Origin: a bacterium
GTDB lineage: Bacteria > Patescibacteriota > Gracilibacteria > UBA4473
Length of the DNA stretch: 64,000 nt
Assembly: GCA_009995455.1 (NCBI GenBank)
Contig: JAACPJ010000002.1
Span: 276,942-340,941, forward strand
Direction: 5' to 3'
Shown here: piece after piece, positions 15,665-23,200 of the stretch
Layout of the letters: every line of letters begins with the position of its first letter
Position numbering within the stretch: the first letter of the stretch is position 1
Position numbers and translations under genes: made by a program
The notes under the pieces: generated by a model
Databases searched by the model: none
What the model was told of the DNA's origin: nothing
What the model saw: the letters and a program-made list of their open reading frames with translations, nothing else

Positions 15665-16594
15665 ATGTTAAGAATCGGAATTTCAAAACAAGACAGAGTT
15701 TTTAATGCTTCTAAAGAAGATTTAAACCAAGCCGGTTATGATTTAAGAAACTTTGATAGAACCGAAGAATTTGAGCTAAGAAATGAAGGCGTTAGATTTA
15801 TCGCGGTTAAAGACATCGATCAAGTAGCGTTTATGATTGAAGACGGTGAATTGGACGGATTATTACTTGGCGCGGATATCGCCCTTGAAGCACAAGCCAG
15901 ATTAGAAAGCACGCTAGCGGTTAATTCGCAACTAGACTTAGAGCGAGCCAAATGTCGAATTTCACCAATTGTTATGCCTGAGACACTTGGAAAAATAGAA
16001 TATCTACTCTCTAAGTATCCAGGGCTTTCAAAACAATTTTTAGCCGACGAAGGCGTACAAGATTTTTTAGCACAAAATGGGAAAGATATAAAAATTAGAA
16101 AATTTGGATCTGGAGCTGATGTACAAATCAGAAGAAACCGAAATCAAAACCAAATGGCCACCGACATTGTAGAAACAGGCAACACCGTAAGACAAAATGG
16201 GGGGTTAATTATTGATGAAGATACTGATGCCCAACTTTATGGCGTAAAAGCGCTTCCATCTTTAATTGAATCTTCAATTCAACTTTTCAGCGTTGGTGAT
16301 TTAGATAGCCAAGCCGAAAAAACAATTAGCAACTTAAAACAAAGACTAGAATATGTACTTAATGGCCGAAAATACACCATGGTAAAATACAATGTTCCTA
16401 ATAATAAATTGGCTCGTGTGCTGAGCCTTACACCAGAACGTCAAAATCCGACTATCACTCCCGCAGGGGAAGATATGAATGCCGTTGAAGTCATGATTGA
16501 ATCGGCGCGGGTCGCCGCATTAATGGTAGAACTCGAGAAAAATGGTGCCAACAGTATTTTAACCTACAAACCTCAACTTTTAAGTGCCGCTTAA
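15665..16594 (+). CDS. hisG: ATP phosphoribosyltransferase (long form)
   Basis: This enzyme catalyses the first, committed step of histidine synthesis, ATP plus PRPP to phosphoribosyl-ATP. The catalytic part contains the phosphate-loop-like ATDIVETGNTVRQNGG (about residues 167-182), typical of HisG. The C-terminal part, YNVPNNKLARVLSLTPERQNP then AVEVMIES and the region ending LTYKPQ, matches the ACT-like regulatory domain of the long form (outlined here in pieces). At 309 residues it needs no HisZ partner. Transcription is controlled by the leader and attenuator upstream. Only hisI follows, so the remaining his genes must lie elsewhere. Confidence 0.88.
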   Translation: MLRIGISKQDRVFNASKEDLNQAGYDLRNFDRTEEFELRNEGVRFIAVKDIDQVAFMIEDGELDGLLLGADIALEAQARLESTLAVNSQLDLERAKCRISPIVMPETLGKIEYLLSKYPGLSKQFLADEGVQDFLAQNGKDIKIRKFGSGADVQIRRNRNQNQMATDIVETGNTVRQNGGLIIDEDTDAQLYGVKALPSLIESSIQLFSVGDLDSQAEKTISNLKQRLEYVLNGRKYTMVKYNVPNNKLARVLSLTPERQNPTITPAGEDMNAVEVMIESARVAALMVELEKNGANSILTYKPQLLSAA

Positions 16595-16595
16595 C

Positions 16596-16694
16596 ATGAA
16601 CCAAATCTACTGCACCACGTTCCATCATTGCCGACTTTTTGCTCTTTCACATAACTCTAGAGCGGAGAGAGGCGTGGTGCCCTTCTTCGATTAA
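16596..16694 (+). CDS. Possible small ORF between hisG and hisI
   Basis: A 32-codon ORF begins one base after the hisG stop and contains three His codons, two adjacent (Phe-His-His-Cys). Within it GCACCACG (16612-16619) and CGTGGTGC (near 16673-16681) form an eight-base inverted repeat. It may be a translational leader for hisI, whose start lies 26 bases further on, but no terminator or sequestering stem is obvious. Coding status is uncertain. Confidence 0.3.
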   Translation: MNQIYCTTFHHCRLFALSHNSRAERGVVPFFD

Positions 16695-16706
16695 AACATA
16701 TCAAGC

Positions 16707-16714
16707 AAAGGAGA
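16707..16714 (+). promoter_or_regulatory. Shine-Dalgarno of hisI
   Basis: AAAGGAGA, five bases before the ATG. It decides the start and contrasts with the native genes around it, which lack such sites. Confidence 0.75.
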
Positions 16715-16719
16715 CCGAT

Positions 16720-17043
16720 ATGAAGACCGATCTGAACTATGAAAAAAATGGTGGCTTTGTCATCGCTATCGCCCAAAACTATCGCACAAGAGAAGTGTTG
16801 ATGGTGGCACACGCTAATCAAGAAGCCATCGATAAATCAGCCGAGCTAGGCTTGGCGACATTTTGGTCAAAATCGAGAAACAAACTTTGGACTAAAGGCC
16901 TGACTTCTGGCGACACCCTCAGGATTGTGGAAACCCGCGCCGATTGTGATCGCGACGCGGTTCTCTTTCTGGTGGAGCCGCAAGGCTCTGGTGGTGCGTG
17001 CCATAAGACCGGCTGGTTCAGCTGTTTTGGCTACAAACTGTAA
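16720..17043 (+). CDS. hisI: Phosphoribosyl-AMP cyclohydrolase
   Basis: This enzyme opens the adenine ring of phosphoribosyl-AMP, the third step of histidine synthesis. The ATG at 16720 is chosen because AAAGGAGA (16707-16714) lies five bases upstream, one of the few real Shine-Dalgarno sequences here. The 107 residues include ATFWSKSRNKLWTKG, then the metal-binding RADCDRDAVLF and ACHKTGWFSCFGY, with the three zinc cysteines of the family present. There is no fused HisE domain. The initiation signal differs from the native hisG next door, suggesting acquisition from another lineage. A hairpin follows at 17068. Confidence 0.9.
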   Translation: MKTDLNYEKNGGFVIAIAQNYRTREVLMVAHANQEAIDKSAELGLATFWSKSRNKLWTKGLTSGDTLRIVETRADCDRDAVLFLVEPQGSGGACHKTGWFSCFGYKL

Positions 17044-17045
17044 GG

Positions 17046-17095
17046 TTTGAGAGTCCTCAAAAAATCGGAGAAAGGAGCGTTTACGCTTCTCTCTC
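17046..17095 (+). other. Two hairpins downstream of hisI
   Basis: TTTGAG-AGTC-CTCAAA (17046-17061) and GAGAAAGGAGCG-TTTA-CGCTTCTCTCTC (17068-17095, one G-U and one mismatch). Neither is followed by a T tract, so termination here is not certain. Confidence 0.4.
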
Positions 17096-17154
17096 TACTC
17101 TAGAGTTTTAAATCGAATCGAAAGGAATTTGGAGAGACTTTTTGAGATGTGATA

Positions 17155-17177
17155 GGGCGGCCGAAGCTCGGCCGCCC
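17155..17177 (-). other. GC-rich 3' hairpin of the first lipoprotein gene
   Basis: GGGCGGCCGA and TCGGCCGCCC form a perfect ten-base stem with a three-base loop, 12 bases after the lipoprotein stop. It lacks a T tract. A near-identical hairpin follows the second lipoprotein gene. Confidence 0.6.
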
Positions 17178-17188
17178 CGTCTGTTTCG

Positions 17189-17614
17189 TTAGGCTCGTTC
17201 TGCTTGAGCCCGCTGAACCTGTTCCACAATGCAGCGATCTAGCTGCACCATTTCTGCGCTGGACTTGCCAGCAACAAATTCTGGGCGGTAGGCGTAAGTG
17301 CCGAAGTCCGACAAGACAATGGCATCTGCCACGTCACATTCAGCCGCGGCCTGAGCCACGGCAATGTTATCGGTCATGCAGAGATCGACCAAAAGTATGG
17401 TGACCTCGTCAGCCGCTTCTGCAAAGTCTTCGGCCAGGTCCCAGGCTTGGGCTCCGACCGGGTAGACGTTGTTTTGCTGATGACAGCCGCGAGCGGCCGT
17501 TTCAACGATGGCGGCGTTCTGGTCTTCCAGAAACGCTACTTGTTCAGGGGTGAGTTGCCTTTGTCCGCAAGCGGTCAAAGACAACGAAAGAAGTACTACT
17601 ACGATAAACCTCAT
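17189..17614 (-). CDS. Small lipoprotein, unknown function
   Basis: The 141 residues begin with a lipoprotein signal peptide MRFIVVVLLSLSLTAC, whose Cys16 is the expected lipidation site, followed by an acidic, Ala-rich and largely helical domain with five further cysteines. I do not recognise the domain. The start is preceded by GGAGAGAC, a good Shine-Dalgarno, and a promoter TTTACA, 17 bases, TAAAAT (17706-17734) that gives a structured leader of about 85 bases. It is an isolated gene of higher GC than its surroundings, with a GC hairpin after it, and looks transferred. Its 3' region carries an exact complement of the Shine-Dalgarno. Confidence 0.65.
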   Translation of the reverse strand: MRFIVVVLLSLSLTACGQRQLTPEQVAFLEDQNAAIVETAARGCHQQNNVYPVGAQAWDLAEDFAEAADEVTILLVDLCMTDNIAVAQAAAECDVADAIVLSDFGTYAYRPEFVAGKSSAEMVQLDRCIVEQVQRAQAERA

Positions 17615-17617
17615 TGA

Positions 17618-17625
17618 GTCTCTCC
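17618..17625 (-). promoter_or_regulatory. Shine-Dalgarno of the first lipoprotein gene
   Basis: GGAGAGAC on the minus strand, three bases before the ATG. Its complement GTCTCTCC occurs in the 3' region at 17131-17138 (minus strand), extended by one more pair. Confidence 0.7.
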
Positions 17626-17705
17626 GTTTTTTGTTGTGCTGAACGCGCTGAATTTTACTTCAGGCGAGCAGCAACTGTTAAGTTGCTCTTTGAAAGAGCC
17701 CCAGC

Positions 17706-17734
17706 ATTTTAACACGCTTTGACTTTTTTGTAAA
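17706..17734 (-). promoter_or_regulatory. Promoter of the first lipoprotein gene
   Basis: TTTACA, exactly 17 bases, then TAAAAT preceded by TGT (extended -10). The leader of about 85 bases holds stems GCTCT/AGAGC and AGCAACT/AGTTGCT. Confidence 0.65.
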
Positions 17735-17785
17735 TTATTGAAATTATTTTATTTGAAGTTTGGAGAGACGAGAAGTTCGTTGGAA

Positions 17786-17808
17786 GGGCGGCCGAAATTC
17801 GGCCGCCC
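17786..17808 (-). other. GC-rich 3' hairpin of the second lipoprotein gene
   Basis: GGGCGGCCGAA and TTCGGCCGCCC pair perfectly, ten bases beyond the lipoprotein stop. No T tract follows. It is almost the same sequence as the hairpin at 17155-17177. Confidence 0.6.
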
Positions 17809-17818
17809 CTCAGCTTGG

Positions 17819-18118
17819 TCAAAGACGATCGATAATCCATTCGTCCTTCGTGCGATCCCAGAAGCACCGTTCAGCGGCGGCGATTGCCGCCTGATTGCGA
17901 ACACCGTTCACGAAGAACGGGGCGCTGCGCGGGAACCAGTCGTACCGGCCAATAGCGTAAGCCACCGGCAGTTCCTCTGTGGTGGGTACGCCGCAAGCGA
18001 TAGCAGCGGCACGCAGGTCCGCCTGATAGGCTTGCAGGGTAGCTGACTGGCCCCCCAGCTGCGGCGTGCCGCAAGCCGTCAGAGCCAAGAGCAGCGGCAG
18101 AATAAGCAAACGTTTCAT
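17819..18118 (-). CDS. Very small lipoprotein, unknown function
   Basis: The 99 residues start with a lipoprotein signal peptide MKRLLILPLLLALTAC, with Cys16 the probable lipidated residue. The mature part of about 84 residues is helical with two cysteines (near AIACGV and RCFWD) that could form a disulphide. I do not recognise the domain, and it is not obviously related to the neighbouring lipoprotein. The Shine-Dalgarno GGAGAGAC lies four bases before the ATG. A promoter TTGACA, 16 bases, TAAATT (18197-18224) gives a leader of about 70 bases. Its GC content is clearly higher than that of the flanking ATPase gene. Confidence 0.62.
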   Translation of the reverse strand: MKRLLILPLLLALTACGTPQLGGQSATLQAYQADLRAAAIACGVPTTEELPVAYAIGRYDWFPRSAPFFVNGVRNQAAIAAAERCFWDRTKDEWIIDRL

Positions 18119-18120
18119 GT

Positions 18121-18130
18121 CGTCTCTCCA
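18121..18130 (-). promoter_or_regulatory. Shine-Dalgarno region of the second lipoprotein gene
   Basis: TGGAGAGACG on the minus strand. Its exact ten-base complement lies beyond the 3' hairpin at 17761-17770, so the two ends of the mRNA could pair. Confidence 0.7.
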
Positions 18131-18196
18131 GTTGTTGAACCTACCGCACTACGCGAGTAGGCAAGATAGGTTACGTTGCCCAAAAGAGCTAAACTT

Positions 18197-18224
18197 AATT
18201 TAAAATTATTTTTTATTTTGTCAA
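18197..18224 (-). promoter_or_regulatory. Promoter of the second lipoprotein gene
   Basis: TTGACA, 16 bases, TAAATT on the minus strand, immediately beyond the ntpA terminator. Confidence 0.6.
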
Positions 18225-18241
18225 TTTATAGGGAATATTAA

Positions 18242-18265
18242 AAAAACTCACCGAAGTGAGTTTTT
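18242..18265 (-). terminator. Terminator of ntpA
   Basis: AAAAACTCAC-TTCG-GTGAGTTTTT on the minus strand, ten base pairs closed by the very stable UUCG tetraloop, followed by more T. It ends ntpA without any B or D gene after it. Confidence 0.85.
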
Positions 18266-18286
18266 CTATTTTTTATAAGGTGAGTC

Positions 18287-20050
18287 TTATAGCGCTGAAA
18301 TTTCTTTCGCGATTTCTTTTCGAACCGCTTCAAAGGCCGCTTCATCATCCGCTGCAATTTCTTTAATTCGCGCTACTTTTTGAATCACTGGTAGGGATTC
18401 CACTTTAGTAAAATCAAATTCTTCTCGATCGACTAATTTCATTCCTTCATTGTAAAGTGCCACAATGGTTTTAAGCATTTGGTATTGCTTCACTGGAATC
18501 GTGTAAGCGTCTTCAGGGTCGAAAGAATCTTGGTATAAGTAATCTTCACGAATAGATTTAGAAGTCAAAAGCACTAATTTTTCTCGAACCGATAAAGCAT
18601 CTGGCCCAACAAGTCTTACAATTTCTTGTAGTTTTGCTTCTTCTTGTAGCAAGCTCATCGCTTGTTCTCGAACGTTCCAGTAATCCTCTGAAACATTATC
18701 TTTCATAAATTTTTCAATATTTGGTACGTACAATGAGTACGATTTCAACCAGTTGATCGCCGGGAAGTGACGTTGGTAAGACAGCGCCGAATCTAGACCC
18801 CAGTAAGTTTTAGTGACTCGAAGCGTATTTTGAGAAACCGGCTCAGAAAGATCTCCACCTGGAGGCGAAACCGCTCCGATAACCGTAAGTGATCCTTTGC
18901 GACCTTCTCCTCCTAAACAATCTACCATTCCCGCTCGTTCGTAGAACTCAGCCGTTCGTGAACCAAGGTAAGCTGGGTATCCTTCCTCACCAGGCATTTC
19001 TTCTAAACGACCACTCATTTCACGCATAGCTTCTGCCCAACGAGAAGTTGAATCTGCCATAAGAGCCACATGATAACCCATGTCTCGGTAATATTCTGCA
19101 ATCGTGATTCCGGTGTAAACCGAGGCTTCACGAGCCGCAACCGGCATGTTTGAAGTGTTGGCGATCATCACCGTTCGTTTCATCAAAGGTTCTCCACTAT
19201 TTGGATCGGTTAGATGGGGAAATTCATTTAGCACTTCAGTCATCTCATTCCCTCGTTCACCACAACCAATATAAATAATTACTTGTGCATCACAGTATTT
19301 AGCCACGGTTTGTTGCGTCACTGTTTTCCCAGAACCAAAAGGCCCAGGAATACAAGCCGCTCCCCCTTTAACCAGTGGGAAGAACATATCGGTTGAACGA
19401 CATCCTGTTCGAAGCGGTTCGTTAGGAATAAGTTTGTTATTCATTTTACGTGGCACTCGAATTGGCCAGTAGTGACGCATTGCTACGTCATGAGATTTTC
19501 CGTTTTCATCTTCTAAAACAGCCACTGTGTCTGAAACTTTAAAGTGTCCAGACTCAATAGATTTAACTTTAACTTCGCCTTTAATATCGGCTGGCACCAT
19601 AATTCGGTGTTGAATTAAAGTTGTTTCTTGAACGGTTCCAAGCGTATCACCAGCTTTAACTTTGTCGTTTACAGAGTGAGTCGGAACAAATTCCCATTTT
19701 TTAGTTTGGTCTAAACCTTCAGCGTCAATCCCACGCGCTAAAAAGTGTCCTGATTTTTCTTCAAGTACTGCTAATGGTCGTTGAACTCCATCATAAATTG
19801 ATTCAAGTAAACCAGGGCCAAGTTCAACTGATAAAGTTTTACCGGTTAATTTAACGGGCTCTCCTGGTCCTACACCGGCGGTTTCTTCGTAAACCTGAAT
19901 AAAGGCTGTCGTTCCAACTAAACGGATAACCTCACCTACGAGTGCTTCTTTTCCAACACGTACCACTTCGTACATTTTGGCAGATTGCATATTGTCGGCC
20001 ACAACTAATGGACCTGATACTTTGATGATTACGGGTTCTTTTGAACTCAT
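18287..20050 (-). CDS. ntpA: V/A-type ATP synthase subunit A (catalytic)
   Basis: This is the catalytic nucleotide-binding subunit of the rotary V1/A1 head, coupling ATP turnover to ion pumping at the membrane. The Walker A loop GPFGSGKTVTQQ (about residue 240), ADSTSRWAEAMREMSGRLEE and the family-specific non-homologous insert before MRHYWPIRVPR are all present, and 587 residues is the usual length. The gene stands alone: its own promoter with a CGCCCGA discriminator lies upstream (20081-20118) and a strong terminator follows. Normally A is followed by B and D, but here neither is present, and A is separated from the F gene by 10 kb of opposite-strand genes. Confidence 0.96.
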   Translation of the reverse strand: MSSKEPVIIKVSGPLVVADNMQSAKMYEVVRVGKEALVGEVIRLVGTTAFIQVYEETAGVGPGEPVKLTGKTLSVELGPGLLESIYDGVQRPLAVLEEKSGHFLARGIDAEGLDQTKKWEFVPTHSVNDKVKAGDTLGTVQETTLIQHRIMVPADIKGEVKVKSIESGHFKVSDTVAVLEDENGKSHDVAMRHYWPIRVPRKMNNKLIPNEPLRTGCRSTDMFFPLVKGGAACIPGPFGSGKTVTQQTVAKYCDAQVIIYIGCGERGNEMTEVLNEFPHLTDPNSGEPLMKRTVMIANTSNMPVAAREASVYTGITIAEYYRDMGYHVALMADSTSRWAEAMREMSGRLEEMPGEEGYPAYLGSRTAEFYERAGMVDCLGGEGRKGSLTVIGAVSPPGGDLSEPVSQNTLRVTKTYWGLDSALSYQRHFPAINWLKSYSLYVPNIEKFMKDNVSEDYWNVREQAMSLLQEEAKLQEIVRLVGPDALSVREKLVLLTSKSIREDYLYQDSFDPEDAYTIPVKQYQMLKTIVALYNEGMKLVDREEFDFTKVESLPVIQKVARIKEIAADDEAAFEAVRKEIAKEISAL

Positions 20051-20080
20051 TAAAACGGGGGGATAAATGGCTTAAGAGTA

Positions 20081-20118
20081 TGTCGGGCGGATTCTTGAGA
20101 ATTGAAGGCAAATGTCAA
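20081..20118 (-). promoter_or_regulatory. ntpA promoter with GC-rich discriminator
   Basis: TTGACA (20113-20118), 16 bases, AAGAAT (20091-20096), then CCGCCCGA (20083-20090) on the minus strand. The same spacing and CGCCCGA element occur before the G/H and K genes. Confidence 0.65.
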
Positions 20119-20168
20119 CTCTTAAAGTCTGATTTTTAAGTCAGTTGACTTTAGCAAATTTGCCAAGC

Positions 20169-20197
20169 TTGAAAAAAACCAAATTTAATGGTATAAT
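20169..20197 (+). promoter_or_regulatory. Promoter of the large SH3-like gene
   Basis: TTGAAA (20169-20174), 17 bases, TGG then TATAAT (20192-20197). A 16-base perfect palindrome, ATTTTTTGCAAAAAAT, spans 20204-20219 at the mRNA 5' end, just before the ATG. Confidence 0.75.
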
Positions 20198-20220
20198 AGT
20201 CGGATTTTTTGCAAAAAATT

Positions 20221-23200
20221 ATGAAGATTCTTCTCCAACATTACGCCATTCCTGAGTCTAAATTTAAATATTTACGCTCAGGCGGTGATTCGCCAGATAA
20301 TGTTAATCGTTCTACCGATGTACTTTTGACAAGCGATATGGCGGAAGATATTGAAAATTTAATGACACGAGTCGGACTCGACGCTTTAAAAAATGCAGTT
20401 CGCCCAAGCCTGAGAGTTAATACTTTTCATGGCACAAACTTAAGACTTAGGTCTGATTCGGGAAGTGTGGTTGGGCATTTAGCGGACAATGCCAGCGTTA
20501 CCTTTGCCGGTGATATCCGGCTTACCAGAGACGCAAACGGTCAAGTGCCCATCGGTGATACCGATGGCGTAGGTGGACTGGTAAATCCACATGTGTGGTT
20601 TAAAGTTACTACTAGCTCGGGGCAAACTGGTTGGGCTTCTGCTGAATATTTAGAAGGTTCTATTGCGGCTATTTCAGAACCAGAACCAACGCCTGCACCA
20701 ACCGAGGCCCCTGAAGAGTGTGAAAACTGTGTGCCAGACAATACCGAGCCAGTATTCCCACCAAATAACAGTGTGCCCGTTGTGCCTGTTCTACCGATCA
20801 CACCAACGGCGCCAACGGTTCCAACCAATGTTTTAACGGCTAATCTTTTTGGTAGCCCCTTCAGAACCAATACGGAAGTACAAGGAGAATATAATGCTCC
20901 AGCTGGACCTTTAGGAATTTCTAATGCCACTAGAACAGAAGTGATTAGTTACGTTGATGACGAAACCACTGAGGCGTTAGATTCACTAGGTACTATTGAT
21001 GTGTCTACACTTACCCCGACTGAAGTGACAGCCATTCAGAATCAATTAGCGACTTTAAGCGCTGATCCACAAGCCTTTGAAGATTTCATGAATGCGAATC
21101 CTCGACTGACTCCCCTTTTAGATGGCTACGTTGAAGCGCAGTCCGATCAACTTCAGCTAGAAATGTTTGCGACTTATTTACAAGTCACCGGTGTAAATAA
21201 TGAAGAAATGAGTGTAATGCTGCCTCCACTGGCGCAGTATATGACCGAGAATGGTCTGGATTTGAATACCGCTTTAAACGCTTCAGGTATTCCAACGACG
21301 CATCCGTTTGCAGCCGTACAAAATCGTTTAAAGCAATTTAACACTGGGTTTCAAACCCATGCCGCTTTTGGCAGAACGTCTCCAACCGGTACGGATCGAC
21401 TGCTGCAATTAGAAGGTGCCAGAGCCGACCAAGTTTTGGAAATGGCCAGACTGGCGCGAACGAATGCGAATGATAATTTAGGCCTGTTTAGTGCCAACGA
21501 AGAAGCGAACGATATGTTTGCGACCGCAGAACAACTTTACCAAGAATTGCTGCTTCCTGAAGCAGCCAACGCTACTGCATCAGCCGCTATTGAAGCCGAA
21601 ATATTAGAAGCTCAAAACGCAATCCGAAGTGAAATAACGTTAGAAGAAGTGTTGCGAGCCTTACAAGATCAAGGCGTTGATGCGAATGACATCAGTGACC
21701 CAAGAGTGGTTGCCGCACACCAAAATGCGATTGATCAAGCGGTGGGAAAAACACGTTTAAATATGCTGATCTCTGAAGGAGTACTAAATGCCAGTGATCC
21801 AAATATTGGACCCATTATTGCCGAATATAAAGACATGATGGGAATCGACGCAGGTTTTTTTGATTTCGATTGGGCCGATCAAACCAAATACACTATTGCC
21901 GAAGAAGCCATTATTACCGCTGCTATTGGAGTCGCTACTATGGGAACGGGTTTAGTGGTTGGTGGAATCGCCCGAGCCGGGTCGGTGGCAATTAGAGGTA
22001 CTGGTTTACTGGCCCGAGGGAGTAGAGCCTCTATTCGAGGGGTTGGGTATGTAAGTGGAGCGCAAACCGGTTACGCCGCTTCATTTGCGGGGTTAACCGA
22101 AGGCGATTACGCTGATAATTTTAACGATGCTTTCTGGGATGAAAATGTTTTACTCGCCAATGCCTTAGGCATGGGAATGGGACGTTTACTCGCCACGGGG
22201 CGAGCCGCCACTTTAATGCAAGGCGGTTCAACCATTTCTACTGTTGGACGAACAGCCGGAGTGGTAGGGGGGGCCTCAGCCGTAGAAACAGCCGCCTTTG
22301 CTGGGGTCGATGTAACTGATCCAAATTGGGGCCGACAGTTTTTCATGGCCGCGGTTATGAACAGCGTCGGTGTTCGAGGCCGAAATTTACCAGAGGGAAT
22401 CGAAACACGAGTCACTGGTGCCGTGAGTCCTTATGGGCCAAGAATTCAAAGTGGTCTTCGACAAACCGCCGCAACCCTGAGAAATGGCGGTCAAAAAACC
22501 GTTGCCCGAGCGGGCGCTTTAGCGCGAGGTGCTAGTAATCGACTGCCAAATGCACAAGCACTTACAAATCGAGCTCGGCAAGCCGTAATTCGTCCACGAG
22601 TTAACTTAAGCAATAATTTAAATCACACGCTTTCAGATTTTGGCGTCGGACAAACAAATCGATACACAGGCTTAAGAGCCGGTGATACTTTTGAAGTAGA
22701 TTTAGGTGCCGGGAACAAGTTAACGGCCACTTTAGATCCATCTGGCACGATTAGAATTAATAATCCTGCTGGTGGTTACGGAGCCGACATTCTGCCAAAT
22801 TCTACGCCAGGAAGAACGACCAACATTCCAGGTTCTAGAGAATATTTTGAAATTCAAAATCGAGGCAATGGGAATTTTGATATTATCAGACAAAACACCC
22901 CCATTGTGCCTTTACGAAGAGGTAACCGTGAAAGCGTTCCAATGGGACAAAGTGTTGCCTACGAACTTAGAGCGGGAGAAACTCGATTACACGGCTCAAA
23001 AATTCAAGTCAGTAGATTTGGGAATATTACGATTGATGGAACCCCAATTGCGAACAGGCAAAGAAATATTGCCCACACTTTTGCCGATGGCACGGTTGTG
23101 CGGCTGAATACCGATATTCGAAGTTATGATCCTCGAAAAACGATTCTTGAAATTGAAGGGGTTACACCGGGTCGTGCTCCGGCGCCAAACCCAAATCCGA

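Noticed and set aside
17149..18046. Plus-strand ORFs opposite the lipoprotein genes
   Set aside because: They lack start signals and show Arg/Pro-rich shadow composition, while the minus-strand frames have lipoboxes and Shine-Dalgarno sequences.
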